Origin: Gemmatimonadales bacterium
GTDB taxonomy: Bacteria; Gemmatimonadota; Gemmatimonadetes; Longimicrobiales; Gaopeijiaceae
Assembly (NCBI GenBank): GCA_007692505.1
Contig: REBX01000143.1
Span: 1-38,733 of the forward strand
Length of the DNA: 38,733 nt
Direction: 5' to 3'
A model generated the notes under the pieces. That model made no database searches, was not told the DNA's origin, and worked only from the letters and a program-made list of their open reading frames with translations. Below, piece by piece: positions 17,736-24,706 of this stretch. The stretch's first letter is position 1. Each line of letters begins with the position of its first letter. Made by a program: the position numbers and the translations under genes.

Positions 17736-19586
17736 CTACTCCTGGGGGTCGGCCAGGCGAGCCTCCAGCTTCGGGTCGGGCTCCACGAAGACGGTGCGGA
17801 CCCGGTCCGGGACCACGGCGCCGGGAGGGGCCTTCCGGGGCTTCCTCACGTGCTTCCGCCAGGTCCAGTCCACGGGTACGGTCCCGCTTCCCCGGGCCTC
17901 CGAGTGGAGGGCCGCCAGGATGGCCGCCTCCGCCAGGTCGTCGGGGGGCGGCGCCTCGCTCCGGCCCCAGCGGAGGATCACGTGGGCTCCGGGGGCCTCC
18001 CGCACGTGCATCCAGATGTCGTCGGGGGCCGAGTTGCGGAAGGTGAGGTCGTCATTGGCCTGCGCCCCCCGGCCCACCCGGATCTCCAGCCCGTTGGAGC
18101 TCCGGTAGCGGCGCCAGGACCGACGGGTCGGGCGCCCCGTGCCCTTCCGGCGCCCCTCCTCGTTTCGGGGGTCGGGGCCCAGGGTACGGGCCAGCTCTTC
18201 GGGTTCCGTGCTTCCCTCCCGGACTCCCTCCACCAGGGCGGTCCACGCCTCCAGCTCCCGGCGGGTTTCCCGGACCCGGTCGGGGAGCTCCTCCCGAACC
18301 CGCTCCAGCCGGGCGGCCTCGTCGTAGTAGCGGGCCGCGTTCTCCTGGGGGGAGAGGGCCGGGTCCAGCTCCACCGTGACGGGCTGGCCCTCGAAGTCCT
18401 CCAGCTCCACCTCCTCCGCGCCCCGGCGCACCTGGTGGAACCGGGCCAGGAGGAGGTCTCCCAGCGCCCGCACGGGCTCCGGGTCCCCGGCCTCGCCGAG
18501 CTGCTTCTCCAGCCCCCGGAGGCGTCCCCGGAGCCGATGGGTCCTCCGGTCGGCGCGTTCCAGGAGGCGGGCCGGGACCAGGAGGGCGTGCGTGGGTCCG
18601 GCCTCGGCGGCCTCCCGGGCCCGGGCCATGGCATCCAGGAGGGTGGGGACGGATCGGGCCCCGGCCGACTCCCCGCCTTCTCCATCCGCCCCGTCCCTGC
18701 CGTCCCCCCGGCTCGACCCGCCCTCGCCCTCTCCCCGGCTCGACCCGTCCCCGCCGTCCCCCAAACCCTCGTCGGCCTCCGGGTGGGGCGGGAGGGGCAC
18801 CGGGTAGGGCTGGGGCCCCTGCTTCCCGGCCACGAGCCAGGCCCCCCAGCCCTCCGGGTCCGTGAGGCGGCGGATGCGACGGGCCAGCTCCTCCCGGTTT
18901 TCGGGGGGTGGCTCCACCAGGGCGTGGACGTTCACCGAGGAAGTCCACGCCACGGACCGGAGGACCCGACGCCGGAGGTCGGGGGAGGCATCCCCTGCCG
19001 CCGCCGCCCCGGGGCCCGGGAGCTTGCCGGGGCCATCCTGCTCCGCAGCCGGTGTCCAGGGGCCGTCCGTTTCCTCTGACGGTGCCCCGGGGTCGGGCAG
19101 ATTGCGGGGGTCGTCCGCCTCCACCCGGGGGCTCCGGGGCGGTGGGGTCCACTCGTGCCCGGGGGCCAGGGGCCGGGGGCCATCGGGCCGGGGGACCAGG
19201 ACGTGGCGGATCGTCCTGGTCCGGTGTCCCACCACCACCGCGTTCCACCGGTTCCCCACGTACTCCAGGACGAGCTCCACTCCCTCGTCCCGCCCCCTGA
19301 CCCGCTGGAGCCCCAGGACCAGGGCGCTCTCGTCGGGGAGGGAGGTGACGGAGTGGATCCGGGAGGCCAGGGGACGGGCCGGGGGCAGGGGCTCCCTGGG
19401 CTCCAGCAGCGAGACCCACCCGGCGGAGGGGTGCATCTCGAAGACCAGGGTGTGGTCTCGGAGGAAGAGGGTGGTCCGGCGCCCTTCGGGTTCCAGGAGG
19501 AGGGCCCGCACCCGGGCCCGCCGGAGGCGATCGTCCATCTCCCGGGCCAGCGCCCGGGCCAGGAGGGGGTCCATGCGGAGAGGCAT
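17736..19586 (-). CDS. rqcH: RqcH/NFACT family protein (Rqc2 homologue)
   Basis: Predicted ribosome-associated quality-control factor that binds obstructed 50S subunits and recruits tRNA-Ala for C-terminal tailing; older annotations call it fibronectin-binding protein. The product is 616 residues: NFACT-N (about 1-270), a coiled-coil middle (about 330-480; ENAARYYDEAARLERV) and a C-terminal NFACT-R domain with DDIWMHVREAPGAHVIL and WRKHVRKPRKAPPGAV. Two low-complexity inserts make it longer than usual: a Pro/Asp-rich stretch near 150-200 and a Gly/Ser/Asp repeat near 275-310. The start is ATG 19586 or ATG 19574; MDPLLARALARE at the second resembles the family N-terminus. Convergent with trpA and divergent from panB. 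Confidence 0.9.
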   Translation of the reverse strand: MPLRMDPLLARALAREMDDRLRRARVRALLLEPEGRRTTLFLRDHTLVFEMHPSAGWVSLLEPREPLPPARPLASRIHSVTSLPDESALVLGLQRVRGRDEGVELVLEYVGNRWNAVVVGHRTRTIRHVLVPRPDGPRPLAPGHEWTPPPRSPRVEADDPRNLPDPGAPSEETDGPWTPAAEQDGPGKLPGPGAAAAGDASPDLRRRVLRSVAWTSSVNVHALVEPPPENREELARRIRRLTDPEGWGAWLVAGKQGPQPYPVPLPPHPEADEGLGDGGDGSSRGEGEGGSSRGDGRDGADGEGGESAGARSVPTLLDAMARAREAAEAGPTHALLVPARLLERADRRTHRLRGRLRGLEKQLGEAGDPEPVRALGDLLLARFHQVRRGAEEVELEDFEGQPVTVELDPALSPQENAARYYDEAARLERVREELPDRVRETRRELEAWTALVEGVREGSTEPEELARTLGPDPRNEEGRRKGTGRPTRRSWRRYRSSNGLEIRVGRGAQANDDLTFRNSAPDDIWMHVREAPGAHVILRWGRSEAPPPDDLAEAAILAALHSEARGSGTVPVDWTWRKHVRKPRKAPPGAVVPDRVRTVFVEPDPKLEARLADPQE

Positions 19587-19614
19587 GGCTCCAAGGTAGC
19601 CCACGCCCCGGGGT

Positions 19615-19643
19615 TTGACACCCGTGGGGGGCTTTTCTATCGT
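19615..19643 (+). promoter_or_regulatory. Predicted sigma70-type promoter for panB-panC-yqeK-lepB
   Basis: A perfect TTGACA (19615-19620), 17-bp spacer and TATCGT -10 (19638-19643) lie about 90 bp before panB. The -10 hexamer is identical to that proposed for lexA. ATCGTCGG is repeated at 19639-19646 and 19653-19660, over and just after the start point. Confidence 0.6.
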
Positions 19644-19739
19644 CGGAACTCCATCGTCGGTCGTTCCGGCCTCCTCCCCCGGACAGGGTCGACCGTCCAC
19701 AGGGGCGGCACCCTTCCTCGCCCGCTCGAGCCCCAGCCC

Positions 19740-20579
19740 GTGACCGAGATCCCCGCCCGCCCCCGCACCGTGCCCCGTGCCCCGGACTTCCGGGTCATGA
19801 AGGAGGAGGGCCGCCCCATTGCCGTCCTCACCTGCTACGACGCCCTCATGGCGGGGATCCTGGACGGGGCCGGGGTGGACATGATCCTGGTGGGCGACTC
19901 CCTGGGACAGGTCGTCCTGGGGCACGACTCCACCCTCCCGGTGACGGTGGACGACATGATCCGCCACGCCGGCGCCGTGGTCCGGGGGGCGCCCCACACC
20001 TTCGTGGTGGTGGACCTCCCCTTCATGGCCGCCCGCGTCTCGGAGGAGGACACCCTCCGCAGCGCCGGCCGCATCCTCCGGGAGACGGGGGCCCGGGCCG
20101 TGAAGCTGGAGGGGGGCGACCCCCGTGCGGTGGCCACGGTCCGCCGCCTGGTGGAGGCCGGCATTCCCGTGCAGGGCCACCTGGGCCTCACCCCCCAGTC
20201 CGTCCACACCCTGGGGGGCTACCGGGTGCAGGGCAGGGGAGAGGAGGCGGCCCGAGTCCTCCTGGAATCGGCCCGGGCCCTGGAGGACGCCGGCTGCTTC
20301 TCGGTGGTCCTGGAGCTCGTCCCCGGTCCGCTGGCCCGGGAGGTCTCGGAGGCCCTCCGGATCCCCGTCATCGGCATCGGGGCCGGTGCCCACTGCGACG
20401 GGCAGGTCCTGGTCCTCCCCGACGCGCTGGGGCTCAACCCGGGCTTCACCCCCCGCTTCCTACGCCGCTTCGCGGACCTCCACGGCGAGGCCCTCCGGGG
20501 GGTGGAGGCCTACCTGGAGGCCGTTCGGGACGGCTCCTTCCCCGGGCCGGAGCACACCTTCGACGCGGATTCCGGATGA
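19740..20579 (+). CDS. panB: 3-methyl-2-oxobutanoate hydroxymethyltransferase
   Basis: First enzyme of the pantothenate branch, forming ketopantoate from ketoisovalerate and methylene-THF. The product is 279 residues. ILVGDSLGQVVLGH, VVVDLPF, AVKLEGG, GHLGLTPQSVHTLGGYRVQGR and ELVPGPLA are PanB signatures and include the Mg-binding Asp residues and the catalytic Glu. The GTG at 19740 is used; a second GTG at 19770 or the Met before KEEGRPIAVLTCYDA could be the true start, as no strong ribosome-binding site is seen. It overlaps panC by 4 bp (ATGA). Together they supply coenzyme A precursors. Confidence 0.96.
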   Translation: MTEIPARPRTVPRAPDFRVMKEEGRPIAVLTCYDALMAGILDGAGVDMILVGDSLGQVVLGHDSTLPVTVDDMIRHAGAVVRGAPHTFVVVDLPFMAARVSEEDTLRSAGRILRETGARAVKLEGGDPRAVATVRRLVEAGIPVQGHLGLTPQSVHTLGGYRVQGRGEEAARVLLESARALEDAGCFSVVLELVPGPLAREVSEALRIPVIGIGAGAHCDGQVLVLPDALGLNPGFTPRFLRRFADLHGEALRGVEAYLEAVRDGSFPGPEHTFDADSG

Positions 20580-21619
20580 CGGCGTCCCCGTCTCCGGAGG
20601 TCCCCGTCCTCCTCCGCACCCGCCGGGAACTCCGGGCCCACCTGGACCAGGTCCGGGCCGCCGGCCGGAGCATTGGCCTGGTGCCCACCATGGGCTACCT
20701 CCACGAGGGCCACCTGAGCCTGGTGGACCGGGCGCTGGAGGAGGCGGACCACGCCCTCCTCTCCATCTTCGTGAACCCCCTGCAGTTCGCCCCGGGGGAG
20801 GACCTGGACCGGTATCCCCGCGACCTGGAGGGCGATCTCCGGAAGGCCGGGGCCCGAGGGGTCCACGCCGTCTTCGCCCCCTCCCGGGAGGAGATGTACC
20901 CCGGGGGCGAGCCCGTCCTCCGCATTTCGCCGGGCCCCATGGGGACCCACCTCTGCGGCCGCTCGCGCCCGACCCATTTCCCCGGTGTCCTCACCGTTGT
21001 GTGCCGCCTCTTCGGCCTGGTCCGCCCCCAGGTGGCCGTCTTCGGCCGGAAGGACCTGCAGCAGTCCCTCCTGGTCCGCCGCATGGTCCGGGACCTGGAG
21101 CTGGGCGTGGCCGTGGAGGTGGTGGCCCCGGTTCGGGAGTCCGACGGCCTGGCGCTGAGTTCCCGAAACGCCTACCTGGCCCCGGAGGATCGGGCCCGGG
21201 CCCCCGAGCTCCAGCGCGCCCTGGAGGCGGCCCGGCAGCGGTGGCAGGCCGGCGAGACCGATGCCCGCCGCCTGGTGGAGGGGGTTCGTGCCCACCTGGA
21301 CGGGGTGGAGGGGCTGGAGGTGGACTACGTGGAGCTGGTGGACACCGATCTCCTGCAGCCCGTGGAGGAGGCCCGGGAGGGGCACGCGCTGGCCGGGGCC
21401 ATCCACCTGGGTCCCACCCGACTCATCGACAACGTCCTCCTGCGGCCCGAGCCCGACCCTCGTCCTGCGGGCGCGCATGCCCGGTCCGACGAGGTGTCGG
21501 AGCAGCGGTCCGGGAGAGTTGGAGGGGCGGAGGCACGGTCCGGGGACGACTCCGGCGCGCGTTCGGTGGACGTTGCCCGGGCGCATGCAGGGGAAGGGCT
21601 CCCCGGGGGCCGAGGGTGA
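20576..21619 (+). CDS. panC: Pantothenate synthetase with C-terminal extension
   Basis: Condenses pantoate and beta-alanine with ATP. The product is 347 residues, against about 280 usually. VPTMGYLHEGHLSLV carries the HxGH nucleotide-binding motif; SIFVNPLQF, FGRKDLQQ and LALSSRNAYL follow. The catalytic domain ends near LIDNVLL (about residue 286). The remaining 60 or so residues are Arg/Ser/Gly/Asp-rich with loosely repeated ARS units and probably disordered. It overlaps panB by 4 bp and yqeK by 4 bp (GTGA), so it is a core member of this operon. The extension has no recognised function. Confidence 0.96.
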   Translation: MTASPSPEVPVLLRTRRELRAHLDQVRAAGRSIGLVPTMGYLHEGHLSLVDRALEEADHALLSIFVNPLQFAPGEDLDRYPRDLEGDLRKAGARGVHAVFAPSREEMYPGGEPVLRISPGPMGTHLCGRSRPTHFPGVLTVVCRLFGLVRPQVAVFGRKDLQQSLLVRRMVRDLELGVAVEVVAPVRESDGLALSSRNAYLAPEDRARAPELQRALEAARQRWQAGETDARRLVEGVRAHLDGVEGLEVDYVELVDTDLLQPVEEAREGHALAGAIHLGPTRLIDNVLLRPEPDPRPAGAHARSDEVSEQRSGRVGGAEARSGDDSGARSVDVARAHAGEGLPGGRG

Positions 21620-22353
21620 CCGTGCTGGAGGCTGCCGCCCGGGGCATCCTCCCCTCCTGGGGGGAGATGGGCCCGCTCCGACGGGAGCACACGATTCGTG
21701 TGGGGGCCGTCATGGGCAGCTGGGCCTCCGAGCTGGGCCTCCCGGACCACGAGGTGGGCCGCTGGCGGGCAGCCGGACTCCTCCACGACGTCCTGAGGGA
21801 CGCCGATCCCGACGGCCTTCGCAGGGAGCTGGGGCCGCCCCTGGGGGAGCTGCCCCCGGCCATCCTCCACGGACCGGCGGCGGCGGCCCGCCTCCAGGCC
21901 CTGGGGGTCACCGACGAGCCCCTCCTGGAGGCCATCCGGTGGCACACCCTGGGCGACCCCGGGCTGGACCGCCTGGGACGGGCCCTCTACTGCGCCGACT
22001 TCCTGGAGCCGGGCCGGCGGCGGGACCGGACCTGGCGGGAAGGGCTCCGCTACCGTTTCCCCCTGGACGAGGACGGGGTCCTGGTGGCGGTGACCCGGGA
22101 GCGGACCGCTCACCAGGAGGCCGCCTCCGGCGAGCTCCACCCCCGGACCCGGGCCTTCCGGGAGCGGGTCCTGGGGGGCGGGCCGCCGGGGGTCGGACCG
22201 TCCGTGGACGAGCTCCGGGAGGACGAGGGCCCGGAGAACGGGGCCGGGGAGGACGAAGGCACAGGGGACAGGGCGGGGGAGGACGAAGGCGCGGGGAACA
22301 GGGCCGGGGAGGACGCGGCGCCGCCGGCGACCTCCGGCGGAGGGACGTCCTGA
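21616..22353 (+). CDS. yqeK: YqeK-type HD-domain hydrolase with repeat tail
   Basis: The HD-superfamily YqeK proteins hydrolyse diadenosine tetraphosphate (Ap4A), an established family activity. The product is 245 residues. The HD metal-site motifs REHTIRVG, GLLHDVLRD, ILHGPAA, RWHTLG and YCADFLEPGR run over residues 20-140. The family is usually about 190 residues; here the last 50 contain a GEDEGxGxxA repeat coded by a 30-bp tandem repeat. The GTG at 21616 overlaps the panC stop. In many bacteria yqeK sits with nadD and rsfS; here panC precedes it and a LytR_C protein follows, and rsfS is absent. Confidence 0.88.
   Translation: MTVLEAAARGILPSWGEMGPLRREHTIRVGAVMGSWASELGLPDHEVGRWRAAGLLHDVLRDADPDGLRRELGPPLGELPPAILHGPAAAARLQALGVTDEPLLEAIRWHTLGDPGLDRLGRALYCADFLEPGRRRDRTWREGLRYRFPLDEDGVLVAVTRERTAHQEAASGELHPRTRAFRERVLGGGPPGVGPSVDELREDEGPENGAGEDEGTGDRAGEDEGAGNRAGEDAAPPATSGGGTS
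22217..22314 (+). repeat. 30-bp tandem repeat in the 3' end of yqeK
   Basis: GGGAGGAC recurs at 22217, 22247, 22277 and 22307, exactly 30 bp apart, giving about 3.3 units. Being a multiple of three, it keeps frame and codes an acidic GEDEG-type decapeptide repeat at the YqeK C-terminus. Units differ at several positions, so it is not a very recent duplication. Confidence 0.9.
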
Positions 22354-23018
22354 TGGGCCGGCGGAGCGGTGGCCGTCGAGGCGGTCGCCGGAAGAGCGGC
22401 CAGGGGCGCCGGAGCTCCCTTCCCGGCGCGCTGGGCGGCCTCCTGGTCCTGGCCCTGGCGGGGGCCGCGATCTGGCTGGGGGCCGGGCTGGTGGAGTCGG
22501 ATGGCGGTCCCGCCTTCCTCTCCCCCGAGTCCGGCGCCGTGGGACCGGGAGCGACCGGAGAGGTGGCTTCGGAGGCGGATTCCCCGGACGCAGGCGGCGC
22601 CCGGCCAGCCATCCCCGGAACCGATGGCCCCAGGATACGGGTCGAGGTCCTGAATGCCGGTGGCGTGCGGGGCATGGCATCGGCGGCCCGGGACGAACTC
22701 AGGGATCATGGCTTCGATGTCGTGTACTACGGGAATGCGCCGGCCTTCGGGGAGGAGCATTCGGCGGTGGTGGGTCGGGGCGAGCGGAGTGCCGAGGCCG
22801 ATGGCCGGGTGCGGGACGTGGCCCGGAGCCTGGGGATCGGCGAGGTCCGGTTCGAGGCCGACTCCAGCCGGTACGTGGAGGTGTCCGTCTTCCTGGGCCG
22901 GAGCTGGGAGCTGCCGGCGGACCGGGAGGGGGCCGAGGACGACGAGGGGGCCGGAGCCGATCCGGGCCCGGTACGTGGCTGGAATCCGCTTCGCTGGTTC
23001 GACGGGGACGGATCATGA
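22353..23018 (+). CDS. Membrane-anchored LytR C-terminal (LytR_C) domain protein
   Basis: A 221-residue protein with an Arg/Gly-rich cytoplasmic start, one membrane segment (about 26-47) and a linker. A LytR_C-like domain follows at about 95-190 (IRVEVLNAGGVRGMASAARDEL, then HGFDVVYYGNA, then YVEVSVFLG). There is no LytR-CpsA-Psr catalytic domain, so it is a stand-alone LytR_C protein. An extracytoplasmic, envelope-related role is inferred. The ATG overlaps the yqeK stop by one base, and lepB starts 30 bp after the end. The C-terminal 35 residues are acidic. Confidence 0.8.
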   Translation: MGRRSGGRRGGRRKSGQGRRSSLPGALGGLLVLALAGAAIWLGAGLVESDGGPAFLSPESGAVGPGATGEVASEADSPDAGGARPAIPGTDGPRIRVEVLNAGGVRGMASAARDELRDHGFDVVYYGNAPAFGEEHSAVVGRGERSAEADGRVRDVARSLGIGEVRFEADSSRYVEVSVFLGRSWELPADREGAEDDEGAGADPGPVRGWNPLRWFDGDGS

Positions 23019-23048
23019 GGAACTCAACCCATACGGGAGCCCGGAATC

Positions 23049-23825
23049 GTGGCAAGACGTGAGCGTGGGCGGGGCCGGCAGAGGAGCGGGCGCGGCGAGG
23101 GCAGGCGCCGGGGCGGCCGACAGGAGGGCCAGAAGGGGGAGGGGGCCGGGAGCGCGTGGGGCGAGTGGATTCGCACCATCGTCATCACCATCGTCCTCCT
23201 GGTCATCATCCGGACCTTCCTGGTCCAGACCTTCGTCATTACCTCGGGCTCCATGGAGGACACCCTGAAGGTGGGGGACTTCCTCATGGTGAACCGGCTG
23301 GCCCTGGGCACGGAGCTGCCCCTGGTCCCCTGGCGCACCCCCGGCTACTCGGAGGCCCGGCTGGGGGACGTGGTGGTCTTCGACCCGGCCCATGAGGACG
23401 ACCTCATGCTGGTGAAGCGCATCGTGGGCATGCCCATGGACACCCTGGAGATGCGGGGCAAGGAGCTCTATCGGAACGGCGAGCGGCAGAACGAACCCTT
23501 CGTGATCTGGTCCGACTTCGCCGGCGACCACGAGCACCCGATGATGGAGTGGCAGCGGGACCACCTGGCCCCCGGCGTGGATCCGGACACGTACCGTCCC
23601 ACCCGGGACGAGTGGGGGCCGCTGGTGGTCCCCGAGGACAACTTCTTCATGCTGGGGGACAATCGGGATGCCTCGCTGGACTCCCGGTACTGGGGCCTCA
23701 TCGAGGACTGGCGCCTCACCGGGCGGGCCATGTTCTTCTACTACTCGTACGACCGGGACTCGGCCACTCCCATGGCCTTCGTCCGGGAGGCCCGCTGGGA
23801 GCGGATCGGGCGGCGGATTCGGTAG
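23049..23825 (+). CDS. lepB: Signal peptidase I
   Basis: A membrane-bound serine protease that removes signal peptides from secreted proteins. The product is 258 residues. After a basic Arg/Gly-rich start (1-35) there is one membrane segment (about 41-60), then SGSMEDTL with catalytic Ser68, MLVKRIVG with the general base Lys123, and GDNRDASLDSR. The GTG start at 23049 has GGGAG 9 nt upstream. Last gene of the panB operon; the 881 bp after it contain no gene. Confidence 0.96.
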   Translation: MARRERGRGRQRSGRGEGRRRGGRQEGQKGEGAGSAWGEWIRTIVITIVLLVIIRTFLVQTFVITSGSMEDTLKVGDFLMVNRLALGTELPLVPWRTPGYSEARLGDVVVFDPAHEDDLMLVKRIVGMPMDTLEMRGKELYRNGERQNEPFVIWSDFAGDHEHPMMEWQRDHLAPGVDPDTYRPTRDEWGPLVVPEDNFFMLGDNRDASLDSRYWGLIEDWRLTGRAMFFYYSYDRDSATPMAFVREARWERIGRRIR

Positions 23826-23977
23826 GGTGTGGGCAGGGCCGGCGGGAGTCGGTGCGGGCGGTGGTCAGGGCCGGGGTCGCCGAGGGCCCGTCGCCGTGGG
23901 CCCGTCGCCCGCCCCTAGAGGCCGGGATCGGTCGGGGGCCACGCGCCGAGTGGCGGGGCTCCCGGCGCTTCGCCCGA

Positions 23978-24014
23978 GTGCGGATTTTCGCCACTATTCG
24001 GCAAAAGTCTACAC
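23978..24014. repeat. Hairpin element copy 1
   Basis: Imperfect inverted repeat: arms 23978-23992 and 24000-24014, loop ACTATTC. The core CCACTATT starts at 23991 and the 3' flank is GCG. This is the most diverged copy. It forms a pair with copy 2, core to core exactly 60 bp. Confidence 0.8.
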
Positions 24015-24036
24015 GCGGTCTCGGCGCTCCGATTCC

Positions 24037-24074
24037 GTGTAGGATACTCGCCATTATTGACGAAAATCCTACAC
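24037..24074. repeat. Hairpin element copy 2
   Basis: A 9-bp perfect outer stem (GTGTAGGAT at 24037-24045 with ATCCTACAC at 24066-24074) flanks the conserved core CCATTATT (24051). GCG follows the right arm, as in copies 1 and 4. Confidence 0.88.
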
Positions 24075-24083
24075 GCGGGTGCC

Positions 24084-24117
24084 GCCTTCCGGTGCTGCCC
24101 GCCTTCCGGTGCTGCCC
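24084..24117. repeat. Two perfect 17-bp tandem copies followed by an inverted copy
   Basis: GCCTTCCGGTGCTGCCC occurs at 24084-24100 and 24101-24117. CCGGTGCTG of the second copy (24106-24114) pairs with CAGCACCGG at 24124-24132 across a 9-nt loop. The perfect copies suggest a recent duplication. Confidence 0.9.
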
Positions 24118-24286
24118 GCCCTCCAGCACCGGGGTCGGGATCCGGCCCCCGGGGCGGGCCGGGTCATCTTCCTGCCCACAGCAGCCATCGGGCCAGCTGC
24201 CACAGTGGAGCCAAAGTCCGACCCTTCGACCATCCCCCGTGCGAAACCGCGATACAATGGATGGGGGCGGCACGCCCGCCCACCGC

Positions 24287-24305
24287 TTATTAGTTTTTTG
24301 TATAA
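24287..24305. repeat. AT-rich 19-bp element copy 1
   Basis: TTATTAGTTTTTTGTATAA, matching copy 2 at 17 of 19 bases. It is strikingly AT-rich for this genome. The copies start 54 bp apart in the same orientation. Confidence 0.85.
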
Positions 24306-24340
24306 CCGGAGTGGCGGAGGAGAGTTCTGGGAGCCGGTGG

Positions 24341-24359
24341 CTATTAGTATTTTGTATAA
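24341..24359. repeat. AT-rich 19-bp element copy 2
   Basis: CTATTAGTATTTTGTATAA, the second member of the doublet. It is followed directly by the 8-bp tandem TGCCCGTC repeated three times (24361-24384). Confidence 0.85.
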
Positions 24360-24440
24360 TTGCCCGTCTGCCCGTCTGCCCGTCCCCAATCCGCGCTCTC
24401 CGAAACCCGTGCGCGAAAGCGAACGGAAGCGCCCGCCGTG

Positions 24441-24478
24441 TGTGTGGGTTTTACCCATTATTGAACGAAACCCTGCAG
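24441..24478. repeat. Hairpin element copy 3
   Basis: The right arm AAACCCTGCA and core CCATTATTGAACG (from 24455) match copy 4, but the left arm is degraded, leaving a stem of about 6 bp (GGGTTT/AAACCC). Its core is exactly 60 bp from that of copy 4. Confidence 0.82.
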
Positions 24479-24500
24479 ACACTGCCGGAGCCCGGCCCCT

Positions 24501-24538
24501 GTGCAGGGTTTGGCCCATTATCGAACGAAACCCTGCAC
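24501..24538. repeat. Hairpin element copy 4 (best preserved)
   Basis: Perfect 11-bp stem: GTGCAGGGTTT (24501-24511) and AAACCCTGCAC (24528-24538) around a 16-nt loop containing CCATTATCGAACG. Same geometry as copy 2, with two compensatory base-pair changes. Confidence 0.92.
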
Positions 24539-24706
24539 GCGTCGCTGATTTCCGAACCCCCACCCTGCCTCGGTGCTCCCGCAACCCCAGCCGGCGGCCA
24601 CGCAACCCCGGCTGGCGGACAGACAGCCGCCCGCGTGAGCCCGCCCGGGGGCGCCGAGGTGGGAGAACGGGGGGCCCGACGCAGGGCTTCCGGCTCGGGG
24701 ATTCCG

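Larger units (their letters stand above)
23826..24706. other. Gene-free convergent intergenic region rich in short repeats
   Basis: An 881-bp gap between the ends of lepB (plus) and rlmN (minus). No frame with family resemblance, RNA gene or U-tract terminator was seen. It holds four copies of a hairpin element, an AT-rich 19-bp doublet, and several small tandem repeats: two 17-bp copies, three 8-bp copies (TGCCCGTC, 24361-24384) and a 21-bp near-repeat at 24581 and 24602. Parts are far more AT-rich than the rest of the window. Confidence 0.85.

Noticed and set aside
23978-24538. A mini CRISPR array
   Set aside because: Only two copies per pair, copies diverge strongly, the element is a hairpin with a conserved loop, the spacers between copies are only about 22 bp, and no cas gene is present.
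24501-24538. An integron attC site
   Set aside because: Inverted repeat of suitable look, but no GTTRRRY/RYYYAAC core pair, no extrahelical-base pattern, and no integrase or gene cassettes nearby.
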